Below are positions 24,400-32,436 of a stretch of DNA of 56,603 nt, in pieces; the first letter of the stretch is position 1; each line of letters opens with the position of its first letter. A program made the translations under genes and the position numbers. The notes under the pieces are model-generated. The model searched no databases. It saw only the letters and a program-made list of their open reading frames with translations, and was not told where the DNA came from. Origin of the DNA: Alphaproteobacteria bacterium (GTDB taxonomy: Bacteria > Pseudomonadota > Alphaproteobacteria > UBA6615); NCBI GenBank assembly GCA_011087645.1, contig JAALLF010000020.1, positions 1 to 56,603 on the forward strand. The letters run 5' to 3'.

Positions 24400-25572
24400 T
24401 CAATATGTGCCGTCATGCGATGCGACCGCCATGATACAGGACACGGTGGACCGATTACTCCAGGCGTGGTTTGTGCCACGCTGGACAACAATATCGCCGG
24501 TCTTCAGGGCCACCGATTCAGTATCGAGAACCAGGTCGATTGCGCCCTCGAGGATGAAACAGAAATCCACTGTGTCGGTTTTTTGCATATAGGGATGTGG
24601 TGCTTCGGGCGAATAGGTGGATGCGCCGGGCGATCCCATCGTGTCAAAAAACGCCGCCACTTCGTCGGCGCCAACATCACCGTCCCAGTTCGCATCCGGT
24701 GGGTAGGTCACGACGCGACACACCGCACCGCCTTTCGGCGGCTCGATCGTGTGCGGCAGATGCAGGGTCTCCAATACGATTTTCGCCGGAATACGGTCGA
24801 TCACCCATAGTCGTGCCGACGCGAAACCTGGCCGCGCCGGATCGACGCGCACGTCCGGCGCCGGGCCGTCGGCGATCAGGCTGGACCGCCCAGGCTCGCG
24901 ATCGGCGGTGACGATCCGGCGCGCCGGCTTGACACCCTCGGGAAGTTGGAAGTCGGCTGGTGGGGCGACCACCGGGTCGCCGCCCTGAACGAGCCCCTGT
25001 GGTCCATCGACGAATTCGGCATCGATCATGTCGAACGCCATGACGCAGCCAAGTCGCGGCGAGGACCAATTGTGCCAGGCGCCGACTTGGATCGCGATGT
25101 CACCGGGTTTCATCAGAAGCGTTTGGTCGTCGAGGATCAGTTCGCGCTCGCCCGCCAGCACGATGCCGAAATCGACCGACTGGGTTTTGTGCATGCCCGA
25201 CGAATAAGAGTTCTTGCCGCCGCGGTCCCAACTGCGCCCGCTGGGGCGCGGTGTCGGCACGTGGTCCTCGTGGAAGTCGGGGTCGCTCGCCCGGTCGTAA
25301 CCTTCCTGCCGCTCCAGCGTCTCGACGACGCGTACATGTCCACCGCCGGGAGCGCCGGGAAACTCGTAAGGCGTGTCGCCTTCGTCGTCGGTTCCGGAAA
25401 GCGGCAGCGGCGCGCGGTCCCAGACCCAGATGTTCGTATTGTGGGTGCGGCTGGCGAGCGCGGCGTTGTTGGCATTGGGCGCCGGCCCGTCCCATACGAC
25501 CTTCGAGCGACCTTGCCCGTCGGTTCCCGTCACCACGCGTCTAATCGGTGTCATTGGCAAATCTGTCGACAT
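24400..25572 (-). CDS. Tandem-duplicated cupin protein
   Basis: 390 residues made of two copies of the same cupin unit, the first about 1-205 and the second about 215-390. Each copy starts with RR(V/I)VT followed by DGPAP, and ends with a barrel core: KTQSVDFGIVLAGERELIL...KPGDIAIQVGAWHNW against KTDTVDFCFILEGAIDLVL...KTGDIVVQRGTNHAW. Paired metal-ligand His occur in each half. The function is unknown; cupins of this shape are dioxygenases, isomerases or small-molecule sensors. It is the last gene of the probable TRAP/selenoprotein operon, 12 bases after the ThDP enzyme. Confidence 0.85.
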   Translation of the reverse strand: MSTDLPMTPIRRVVTGTDGQGRSKVVWDGPAPNANNAALASRTHNTNIWVWDRAPLPLSGTDDEGDTPYEFPGAPGGGHVRVVETLERQEGYDRASDPDFHEDHVPTPRPSGRSWDRGGKNSYSSGMHKTQSVDFGIVLAGERELILDDQTLLMKPGDIAIQVGAWHNWSSPRLGCVMAFDMIDAEFVDGPQGLVQGGDPVVAPPADFQLPEGVKPARRIVTADREPGRSSLIADGPAPDVRVDPARPGFASARLWVIDRIPAKIVLETLHLPHTIEPPKGGAVCRVVTYPPDANWDGDVGADEVAAFFDTMGSPGASTYSPEAPHPYMQKTDTVDFCFILEGAIDLVLDTESVALKTGDIVVQRGTNHAWSNRSTVSCIMAVASHDGTY

Positions 25573-25584
25573 GGCGTCTTCCCT

Positions 25585-26676
25585 CTAACTAACGGCGAGC
25601 GGCGCTTCGGCGTCGAGGTCAGTCACCACATCGATGATGGTCGGCCGCCGCGACTCGATCGCCTTCTCCAACGCCGGCGCGAATTCGGCCGGCTTCTCAA
25701 CCCGGAGGCCTTGCGCGCCGAAGGCGTCGGCGACTTTTGAGATATTCACATCGGTCCAGACCCAGAGTTCCTGGCCCCGCTCTGTCTGCTTGCCGCCATA
25801 AACGGCGTCGTAGCCGCGCTTGGACTGGTTGCCGGAGTGATTATTGTTGACGACGATCACGGCCGGGATGTTCCAGCGGACCGCGGTCTCGATCTCGGCA
25901 ACATGGTAGAGGAATCCGCCATCACCGGTGAAGCAAACGACGGGTCGGTCGGGCACGCCGCGCTGGGCGCCAATCGCGGCTGGAAATGCCCAGCCAAGAT
26001 GGCCGGCGCACCGCACGTAGCTCTGGGTGGGGGCGCGCAAGTCATACATGCCGCCCATCCACATACCGGCGTGCCCGGTGTCGACGACGACGAAGGCATC
26101 GTCGGGCAGGTACTTCGACAGATCGTTACAGATGCGCTCTGGTCGCGTTGGCGCCACCTCGGATGTGAGGAGCTCGTTATACTGCTGATACCAGGAGCCC
26201 ACATGTTCGCGGGCCCGGCCGACCCAGCCATCGCGGCTCGCCGCCGTCGCAGCATCGGCGCGGGCGACCATGCGTTCGACGACGACCTTGGCGTCGCCGA
26301 GGACGGCGGCATCGAGCATGTAGTTGCGGCCGAGCGCCTCGGGATCGATATCGATCTGAATCGCACGTGTGCCGAGCGTTGGCACCTGCCAAAAATGGGT
26401 GGTCATGCCGCCGGTTTCCGAACCGATGAAACAGACGAGATCGGCTTCCGAGACGACTTGATTGGCGGCCCCGCGTGAATAGGTGCCGACGACACCGACG
26501 CTCAGGGAATGAGATCCGGGGATCGTGTCTTTGCCGTTCAAGGAGGTTGCCACCGGTATTTGCAATTTCTCCGCGAGCGTAACCACGGCGGCAGCGGCCT
26601 GCGACCACCGCACCCCGCCGCCGGCAACGATTACTGGCCGTTGGGCCGCCTGGAGCACTTCGACTGCCTTTTGCAC
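25585..26676 (-). CDS. ThDP-dependent enzyme, central and PP domains (C-terminal part)
   Basis: Continues in the same frame as 26692-27258 after a single TAG. The central domain (from about VEVLQAAQRPVIVAGGGVRW) and the ThDP/Mg-binding C-terminal domain are present; the diphosphate motif is CFTGDGGFLYH...NNNHSG. Acetolactate synthase / benzoylformate decarboxylase-like family. The GTG at 26676 lies 15 bases past the stop with GAGG 5 bases before it, so restart is possible. Joined to the upstream part the protein would be about 557 residues, the normal family length. Either a recent nonsense allele, a sequence error or a naturally split enzyme. Confidence 0.85.
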   Translation of the reverse strand: MQKAVEVLQAAQRPVIVAGGGVRWSQAAAAVVTLAEKLQIPVATSLNGKDTIPGSHSLSVGVVGTYSRGAANQVVSEADLVCFIGSETGGMTTHFWQVPTLGTRAIQIDIDPEALGRNYMLDAAVLGDAKVVVERMVARADAATAASRDGWVGRAREHVGSWYQQYNELLTSEVAPTRPERICNDLSKYLPDDAFVVVDTGHAGMWMGGMYDLRAPTQSYVRCAGHLGWAFPAAIGAQRGVPDRPVVCFTGDGGFLYHVAEIETAVRWNIPAVIVVNNNHSGNQSKRGYDAVYGGKQTERGQELWVWTDVNISKVADAFGAQGLRVEKPAEFAPALEKAIESRRPTIIDVVTDLDAEAPLAVS

Positions 26677-26691
26677 GCTCGCCTCGTCGGG

Positions 26692-27258
26692 CTAGGGGCG
26701 GAATGGCGGTACTTGCGAGAAGGCGGTTTCGACCAGTGGTTCCATGTCGGCTTCTTCGACGTCCATTTGCCCCTCGTTACCGCGGAACTGGAGGTGTACA
26801 GGCCCCGGGGTCCCCGACACGGCGACCCGGAAGGCTTGGCGCACCATGTCGGGAAACCGGTCGACCGAGTCGACCGTGGCGTTGAATTTGGTCACCCCAT
26901 CGAATGCCGGCACGTCGTCGTTCTGCTGATAGACCTTGCGAAACTTAGTTGCCGGATCACGCCCGCCCGTCATCGCGATCACCGGCGAATGGGCGAGCCA
27001 GGCATCGCGCAGGCCGGCCGCAAGATTTAGCGCACCGACCGTCTGGGCCATGCAGATACCTGGACGCCGCGAGGCGCGGGCATAACCGTCGGCCATGTAG
27101 GCGGCAGATTTTTCGCCGTGTGTGCGCACCCGGTTTATGGAAGTCTCTTCGAGTTCGACCATGGTTCTCCGCAGAATCGCTGGCACATGAAAAATGTCGG
27201 TGACCCCATAATCTTCGAGCATGCGCGCCATAACCTGAGCACCGGAAAGCATCGCCAT
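26692..27258 (-). CDS. ThDP-dependent enzyme, PYR domain (N-terminal part)
   Basis: 188 residues equal to the N-terminal PYR domain of ThDP enzymes. The catalytic Glu that activates the cofactor is E49 in HGEKSAAYMADGYAR, and GPVHLQF near the end is typical. The domain ends in PPFRP followed by TAG, exactly at the linker to the central domain, and the frame stays open beyond. Its ATG overlaps the stop of the selenoprotein gene (TAATG), so translation is coupled. Its likely chemistry is C-C bond cleavage or ligation of a 2-keto acid; the substrate is unknown. Confidence 0.85.
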   Translation of the reverse strand: MAMLSGAQVMARMLEDYGVTDIFHVPAILRRTMVELEETSINRVRTHGEKSAAYMADGYARASRRPGICMAQTVGALNLAAGLRDAWLAHSPVIAMTGGRDPATKFRKVYQQNDDVPAFDGVTKFNATVDSVDRFPDMVRQAFRVAVSGTPGPVHLQFRGNEGQMDVEEADMEPLVETAFSQVPPFRP

Positions 27259-27926
27259 TATGTCTTGTTTCCTTTTGTTACGCCGCCGCTGCCATCTTCA
27301 TGGTTCCACCATCCGTCGCGCATATAGGCAACATAGTCAGCCGGATCGATCGTCGCTGACTTGACGAACTTGTTCATCACCGGTGCTTCTTCGATATCGA
27401 TCTGCAGGCTGTCGGTGAAACGGTTCCAGAAATTGAAGAAGCCCGACACCATGGTGATTTCCACGATCTGGGCCGCATTGAAATGCTTCTTCAATTCCGG
27501 CATCGCTTCCGGATTTTCGCCCCGATAGGTCATCTTAGTCAGCACTTCAGCCCATTTGATCGCCGCTTTTTCGGGCGGCGACAGCAAATCGGAAGTCTGA
27601 AAGTCGCCCTCGATTGCTTCAATAAGTTCTTCGTCAAAACCCAACCCTCGACCGAGCGTTACATTGTGACTGATTCAATGGGCGCAGCCGTTCAGCATGG
27701 ACGTTTTGAGGATGACCATGGCCTTGAGGCGGACAGGCAGGTTACCGGTAATTTCTTCGCGCAACGCCGGCACGTTGAAGCCAAAGATCGTCTGCGCCAA
27801 TTTTGGCGAATGGGCAGCGACGCGTATGGCGTTGGCGACCCGTCCATACAATTTCCTGTTGTGTTTGAATAAAGTGGCGACATGCCCCGTCGCTTCCTCG
27901 TCGGTTATGTAGGGTAGTAATGCCAT
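27258..27926 (-). CDS. AhpD-like / carboxymuconolactone decarboxylase-family selenoprotein (UGA = Sec84)
   Basis: 222 residues if the in-frame TGA at 27675-27677 is read as selenocysteine. Before it is an all-helical N-terminal part ending SMLNGCAH; after it the frame continues ISHNVTLGRGLGFDEEL with normal family sequence to TAA at 27258. The motif is thus C81-A-H-U84-I-S-H87, the CxxC(xxH) redox centre of AhpD-like proteins with Sec in the second Cys place. A SECIS-like hairpin is at 27643-27660. AhpD-like CxxU selenoproteins are known from marine metagenomes. Likely a thiol peroxidase, disulfide reductase or redox partner for the operon. If UGA simply stops, an 83-residue fragment results. 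Confidence 0.87.
27643..27660 (-). promoter_or_regulatory. Bacterial SECIS element candidate
   Basis: On the minus strand AACGCTC-GGTC-GAGGGTT folds into a stem of 6 pairs with one G-G mismatch and a 4-base GGUC loop. The loop starts 22 bases after the UGA. Bacterial SECIS elements lie within about 16-37 bases of the UGA and carry a conserved G (usually GGU) at the start of the apical loop for SelB binding. Both conditions are met. Confidence 0.8.
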
Positions 27927-27993
27927 TGCATGTCTCCTCCTTCTTTGTCTGAACGGAATGTTGGCTCACCAGGCAAGAGAATTTTGGTCAATC

Positions 27994-28875
27994 TCAATAT
28001 TTGCCAGCAAGCAGCTCGCCGGCCGCTGTCGTGACATAGAGCGTATCGAGGTCCGCGCCGCCGAAGGCGCAACGGTTCGGCATATCGGCGGGAAGGTCGT
28101 AGGTTTTCAGGACTCGCCCGGCGGGTGAAAAAACATAGACGAGCGGACCTGGCCCGTTTCGTTGCCAGCCACCGCAGGCAACGATATTTCCGTCGGCGTC
28201 GAGACACATACCTTCAATGCCGCGCTGCGGTCCACGATGGTCGCTGCCGAACCTATGTAAGACGTCATAGGTGCCGAGCTCTCCATCACCGCCAATCGCA
28301 TAAGCGCGCAGCTCGCGAATGTGATCTTGGCGCGGTTCGCCCTCGGCAACATATAGCTTGGTCTCATCTGCCGACAGCAGTACCGAACGCGGCGCCTTGG
28401 TGTCATAGGTCATGCGCCGCATGATCCACGCGCGCCGATGATCGCGCGCGACGCGGAGGACGGATGCGTGATCGAGCGGCGGGAAGAATTGCGGCCCGAC
28501 GGCGAGAACCGGGCTGAACGGATCCGCGAACCAAATCCGCCCCTGGCTGTCGACTGTCAGGTCGCAGGGATGGTTGTGATGCTTGCTGTCGAGCAGCGCG
28601 TCGATTGCGACCGACGAGCCGTCGGGCATAAATTCGATGAGCCTCCGGCTGGCTTCCTGTCCGCCGTACAACTCGCCGTTAAGGCCCATCGCAAGGCCGT
28701 TTGTCCGGCTGGTGTATTTTCGTGCTTCGGAAACCTCACCGGTCGCCGGGTCGAAACGCATTAGGCGCTGTTCTTCCATTAACGCAAATAGTAGCCCTTC
28801 ACCGTCCCACACGACGCCGTTCGCTGGGCCTTCAAAGGGGCCTGCGACGCGCTCGAAAATCATATTCTCTGCCAT
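27994..28875 (-). CDS. SMP-30-like beta-propeller with altered metal site
   Basis: 293 residues from the ATG at 28875 (GAGG upstream), 10 bases after the previous SMP-30 gene; a longer start would overlap that gene. Propeller repeats such as DLTVDSQGRIWFAD and GMCLDADGNIVACGG mark the SMP-30/gluconolactonase/strictosidine synthase-like group. The N-terminal Glu (FEGPANG) is kept. Where the next gene has PND, PNG and DGM, this one has PCD, PRS and EGM, so the usual Asn and Asp metal ligands are changed. It may be a non-lactonase propeller. Co-operonic with the selenoprotein gene, 67 bases downstream. Confidence 0.82.
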   Translation of the reverse strand: MAENMIFERVAGPFEGPANGVVWDGEGLLFALMEEQRLMRFDPATGEVSEARKYTSRTNGLAMGLNGELYGGQEASRRLIEFMPDGSSVAIDALLDSKHHNHPCDLTVDSQGRIWFADPFSPVLAVGPQFFPPLDHASVLRVARDHRRAWIMRRMTYDTKAPRSVLLSADETKLYVAEGEPRQDHIRELRAYAIGGDGELGTYDVLHRFGSDHRGPQRGIEGMCLDADGNIVACGGWQRNGPGPLVYVFSPAGRVLKTYDLPADMPNRCAFGGADLDTLYVTTAAGELLAGKY

Positions 28876-28885
28876 GGCTCGCACC

Positions 28886-29779
28886 TCACCAGACCGCAAC
28901 GCCGGGAATACCCAGGCGGGTGCGAACAACCGTGTGGAAGGTTGTGATGTAAAAACTCGTCCAGTCTTCACCGCCCCACGCGATGTTCGTGCAATGGCCT
29001 GGGATAAGCAGACGTCCGATTAGCTCTCCGCCGGAATTCGTAACATGAATACCACCGGGGCCGGTGCAATACACATTGTCGTTCAGATCCACCTTCATGC
29101 CGTCCGCAACGCCTTCTTCGGTACCCGTCATCGTGTGGAACAAACGGCCCGGTCCAACGCTGCCATCTGCGTTCACATCGAACGCGCGAATGAGACCGAG
29201 CTGCGTATCGTTGACGTAGAGCAGTTTTTCGTCGGTCGAAAAGGCCAGCCCGTTGGGGTAGGTACAATCGGCGATGGCGAGGTGCACCTCACCGGAAGGG
29301 GTCAAGCAATAGACACCCTGAATATCCAAATAGCGCTGCTGGTCATGGCCTTCCATGCCCGGGATGGACAGCGCGCCCGGTGGATCGGTCCAATAAATCG
29401 TCCCGTCCGAGCGCACGACGATATCGTTCGGTCCACTCAGCGGCGTGCCGTCATAGTGCGACGCCAGAACCGTCGTCGTGCCGTCATGCTCCAGGCGCCA
29501 GACTGAACGCGATGACCAGCCGGCGACAAGCAAACGGCCTTCAAGATCGAAGGTCATTCCGTTGGCATGGCCGCTTGGCGCCATCAATTTTCGGCTGCCG
29601 ACGCCGGGTCGGTATTCCCAAATCGCGTCGCCGATTATCTCGGTCCACAAAAATCTGTTTTCGCGCCGATCCCAGACCGGACCCTCGCCGAAGTATAGGC
29701 CGTGGGCAACGGTATCGATCGTCGGTTCGCGATCGCCAAGAACGGCGTCGAATGCTGGCGATACCCGATCAATGTTCAT
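28886..29779 (-). CDS. SMP-30/gluconolactonase family lactonase
   Basis: 297-residue six-bladed propeller, likely a metal-dependent lactonase opening a sugar-acid or similar lactone. All metal ligands are recognisable: Glu in GEGPVWD (about residue 32), Asn in GPNDIVV, Asn in YPNGLAFS and Asp in VADGMKVD. No signal peptide. Second of two adjacent SMP-30 genes in the operon, 46 bases after the cupin gene. Confidence 0.92.
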   Translation of the reverse strand: MNIDRVSPAFDAVLGDREPTIDTVAHGLYFGEGPVWDRRENRFLWTEIIGDAIWEYRPGVGSRKLMAPSGHANGMTFDLEGRLLVAGWSSRSVWRLEHDGTTTVLASHYDGTPLSGPNDIVVRSDGTIYWTDPPGALSIPGMEGHDQQRYLDIQGVYCLTPSGEVHLAIADCTYPNGLAFSTDEKLLYVNDTQLGLIRAFDVNADGSVGPGRLFHTMTGTEEGVADGMKVDLNDNVYCTGPGGIHVTNSGGELIGRLLIPGHCTNIAWGGEDWTSFYITTFHTVVRTRLGIPGVAVW

Positions 29780-29825
29780 ATTCGGCTCCTTCGGCTAGCA
29801 TTCTTGAACGACACATGAACGGCAT

Positions 29826-30485
29826 TTACGCGGTGGTGTCGCGCATCGTCAGTGTGAGCAGTGTTGCGTCGCTTGCACAAACGATGTCGGCGCGCGGGTC
29901 ACCCTCATCGGCGTAAATGAAATCCCATATCCCGAGCGGCTCGCCCTCGACGGAAACCTCGCCGTCGACCAACAGGGCAGCTAGAAAGGCCGACTTATGT
30001 TGAGCGCCTGCGGGAAACCGCATTGCCTCGACGAGGAGGCGGCCGGCGCCGTGGTCAACGAGCGTTTTCGCTTCGCCACCGCCATCGAGCTCTGTCCAGG
30101 CAATGCTCTCCTGTTGGACCAAACGGTACTGCTTTTCGCTCGACAGGGTCTCGACCTCGGAATGATAAAAGCTGCCCTGGAACGCGGACAATAAATTGCA
30201 GCCTTCAGGATATTCGAGCGGCCCGTGAGGTTCGTTGCTGGGACCGATCACCACGTCGAGCGGCCCCAGGGTTAGCCCGTCAACGATGGCGTGGTTCTTC
30301 AACACCGTGGTCGCGTGTGTGCCCGCATGGACATGGCGTGGTTCGACGGAACCAAAGGGGTAGTCGATCAGCCGGATGCACAATTCTGTTTCTGGGTTGT
30401 TGTAATAGGTGCCGGCGCGGCTGGGCCAATTGTCGACATTCATGCGGTCTTCCCACGGTATGTGGTGGTAGCGGACAATCTGCAT
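29826..30485 (-). CDS. Bicupin (2,4'-dihydroxyacetophenone dioxygenase/ChrR-like)
   Basis: 219 residues with two cupin halves. The first has PRHVHAGTHATTVLKNHAIVDG and later GPSNEPHGPLEYPEG, which supplies the His ligands; the second, FPAGAQHKSAFLAALLVDGEVSVEG, is weaker and may be structural. Resembles metal-binding cupins of the anti-sigma ChrR / dihydroxyacetophenone dioxygenase type. AGGAG precedes the ATG. It lies 117 bases downstream of the TRAP permease gene, so an internal promoter is possible. Role inferred as oxygenase, isomerase or sensor. Confidence 0.78.
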   Translation of the reverse strand: MQIVRYHHIPWEDRMNVDNWPSRAGTYYNNPETELCIRLIDYPFGSVEPRHVHAGTHATTVLKNHAIVDGLTLGPLDVVIGPSNEPHGPLEYPEGCNLLSAFQGSFYHSEVETLSSEKQYRLVQQESIAWTELDGGGEAKTLVDHGAGRLLVEAMRFPAGAQHKSAFLAALLVDGEVSVEGEPLGIWDFIYADEGDPRADIVCASDATLLTLTMRDTTA

Positions 30486-30602
30486 GAGCGCTCTCCTAGG
30501 CTCTTAAGGACTTCAATTTGAGACTTTCCAGTTTCATCTCACCTTGAACCTTCCGCGCTCATCACCGACACAGAGGACGCGCGTTATCTTGTGTCGCATC
30601 TA

Positions 30603-31892
30603 TCAAACAAGGCTCGGTAACCACAATGCCAACGCAGGGAAGAATATCAGCAGGACAAGACGGAAGATGTCGGCGGCGAAGAACGGCATGATGCCGGCGA
30701 AGATGGTCGACAACTCAACATCTTTGAGCATGGTTTTGAGCACAAACACGTTGATGCCGACCGGTGGCGTAATCAGGCTGATTTCCACCGCCACCACCAG
30801 GAACACACCGAACCAAATGAGATCGAAACCCATTGCGTCGACGATCGGCACGAAGATCGGCACCACCAGCAGGACCATCGCGAGGCCTTCGATAAACATG
30901 CCGAGGATAATAAGAATCCCGAGAATGGCGAAAATGGAAACGGTCGGAGACGCGTCAAGACCGGTCACAAAGTCAGACAGTTGGTTGCCGACACCGGATA
31001 GTTGAACAAATTGATTGAGCGCCAGCGCGCCGAAAATCACGGTGAACAGCATCGCCGTGGTCTTGCCGGCATCGAACAGTGAAAGATAGAGGCCATGCCA
31101 CGACATGCGCTTGCGACCGATCGAAAACAGCAAGGCTCCCAAGGCACCGGCCGCGCCGGCTTCCGTCGGCGTGAAGACACCGAAAGTGATCCCCAGCATG
31201 ATCATCAGGAATATTGCGACGACACCCCATACCCGTAGGAGTAATCGGAACCGGGTCGGCCAGTCGCTGCGTTCGGCGGCGGGTCCCTGGTCCGGCCGAA
31301 ATGTCACGATCAAACGCACCACAGCGATGTAGAGGGCAATGGTCACCAACCCCGGTATGATCCCGGCAATAAATAGTTTGCCAACGTCGGTTTCGGTCAA
31401 CAGCCCGTAGATGATCAGCGCATTACTGGGGGGTATGAGAATGCCCAGCGTTCCGCCCGCCGCAATGGTGCCCGCTGCCAAGCTGTCGCCGTACCCGTAG
31501 CGCCGCATGGAAGGCAGAGCGACCTTGGCCATGGTTACAACGGTCGCTACCGAATTACCCGACACTGCAGCAAAACCGCCGCTTGCCGCGACCGTCGACA
31601 TTGCCAATCCGCCCTTGAAGTGGCCCAGCCAAGCATGCGCGGCATCGTAGAGATCGTCCGATAACCGCGCCTGAGACACGAATGCGCCCATCAACATAAA
31701 TAACGGTAACACCACGAAGTTCGGCGAGATGGCGATTTCGAAGATAGTCGAGCTTACACCGGCCAACGCCGCGGAAGGCGTACGTACCAACGCCGTACCG
31801 ACAAATCCGACGATGAGCATCGCAAAGCCGAGCGGCACCCGAGCAAGCAAAAGGACGATCAGCCCGGATAATCCAATGACGGTTTCAAGCAT
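30603..31892 (-). CDS. dctM: TRAP transporter large permease (DctM family), second system
   Basis: 429 residues with about 12 membrane helices. LARVPLGFAML near the start, GILIPPSNALIIYG in the middle and TPPVGINVFVL near the end are DctM marks. It follows DctQ by 16 bases and precedes the cupin/SMP-30/selenoprotein genes on the same strand, so this transporter probably imports the substrate of that pathway. Confidence 0.93.
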   Translation of the reverse strand: MLETVIGLSGLIVLLLARVPLGFAMLIVGFVGTALVRTPSAALAGVSSTIFEIAISPNFVVLPLFMLMGAFVSQARLSDDLYDAAHAWLGHFKGGLAMSTVAASGGFAAVSGNSVATVVTMAKVALPSMRRYGYGDSLAAGTIAAGGTLGILIPPSNALIIYGLLTETDVGKLFIAGIIPGLVTIALYIAVVRLIVTFRPDQGPAAERSDWPTRFRLLLRVWGVVAIFLMIMLGITFGVFTPTEAGAAGALGALLFSIGRKRMSWHGLYLSLFDAGKTTAMLFTVIFGALALNQFVQLSGVGNQLSDFVTGLDASPTVSIFAILGILIILGMFIEGLAMVLLVVPIFVPIVDAMGFDLIWFGVFLVVAVEISLITPPVGINVFVLKTMLKDVELSTIFAGIMPFFAADIFRLVLLIFFPALALWLPSLV

Positions 31893-31908
31893 GCGTGAGG
31901 TCCAGGGC

Positions 31909-32415
31909 CTAGACGGCTTTGTCGCGTTTCGTCAGCAGACGAAAGAGATTCCGCAAGAGGAGCAAACCGGAGATGAAACTGAGCACAGCGAATATGGCCG
32001 AGAAAGGCCACACCGAGATGTCGATCATCATATGCTGGTTTTCATTCTCATAGCTGCGCAGGCTCGACGCCAACATCCGCTCCGAGATGAAGAACATCGA
32101 GCCGATACTCACGACATACACCAGGATTGACTGAATTTTCCGGCGGCGGCCGACGATCCAGCGGTCCAGCAAACCGACGGTGATATGCTCGTCCTCACCG
32201 GTGACAATGATCATTCCGCTGAAAATTGTCAGGCCGAGAAACAAGCCGACGACGGGTCCACCCCAGCTGAGCGGCGCATCGAATGCATAGCGCATCGTTA
32301 CGTCGAGGCTGCCAACCAGCAGCATCAAACCGATGAAGATGGCGACCAACAGATGTAGTGGCCGCCATCTCACCTCGGTCTGTTCAGATGGGTCTGGTTC
32401 TTGCTCGGTTGTCAC
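31909..32415 (-). CDS. dctQ: TRAP transporter small permease (DctQ family), second system
   Basis: 168 residues, four hydrophobic segments (from about residues 22, 54, 94 and 134) and the family SWGGPVVGLFLGLTIF in the second helix. The N-terminus is acidic (TEQEPDPSEQTE). It lies 21 bases after the binding-protein gene and 16 bases before DctM. Confidence 0.88.
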   Translation of the reverse strand: MTTEQEPDPSEQTEVRWRPLHLLVAIFIGLMLLVGSLDVTMRYAFDAPLSWGGPVVGLFLGLTIFSGMIIVTGEDEHITVGLLDRWIVGRRRKIQSILVYVVSIGSMFFISERMLASSLRSYENENQHMMIDISVWPFSAIFAVLSFISGLLLLRNLFRLLTKRDKAV

Positions 32416-32436
32416 CGATCAGAATCCCAACGTGGT

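Noticed and set aside
26692..26694. TAG in the ThDP gene as a pyrrolysine codon
   Set aside because: TAG ends many genes here, no pylT/pylS or related hairpin is visible, and the site is a linker, not a catalytic residue.
27258..27926. Two broken carboxymuconolactone decarboxylase fragments (pseudogene)
   Set aside because: The only break is a TGA at the redox Cys codon, with a SECIS-like hairpin just after. A selenoprotein explains this better.
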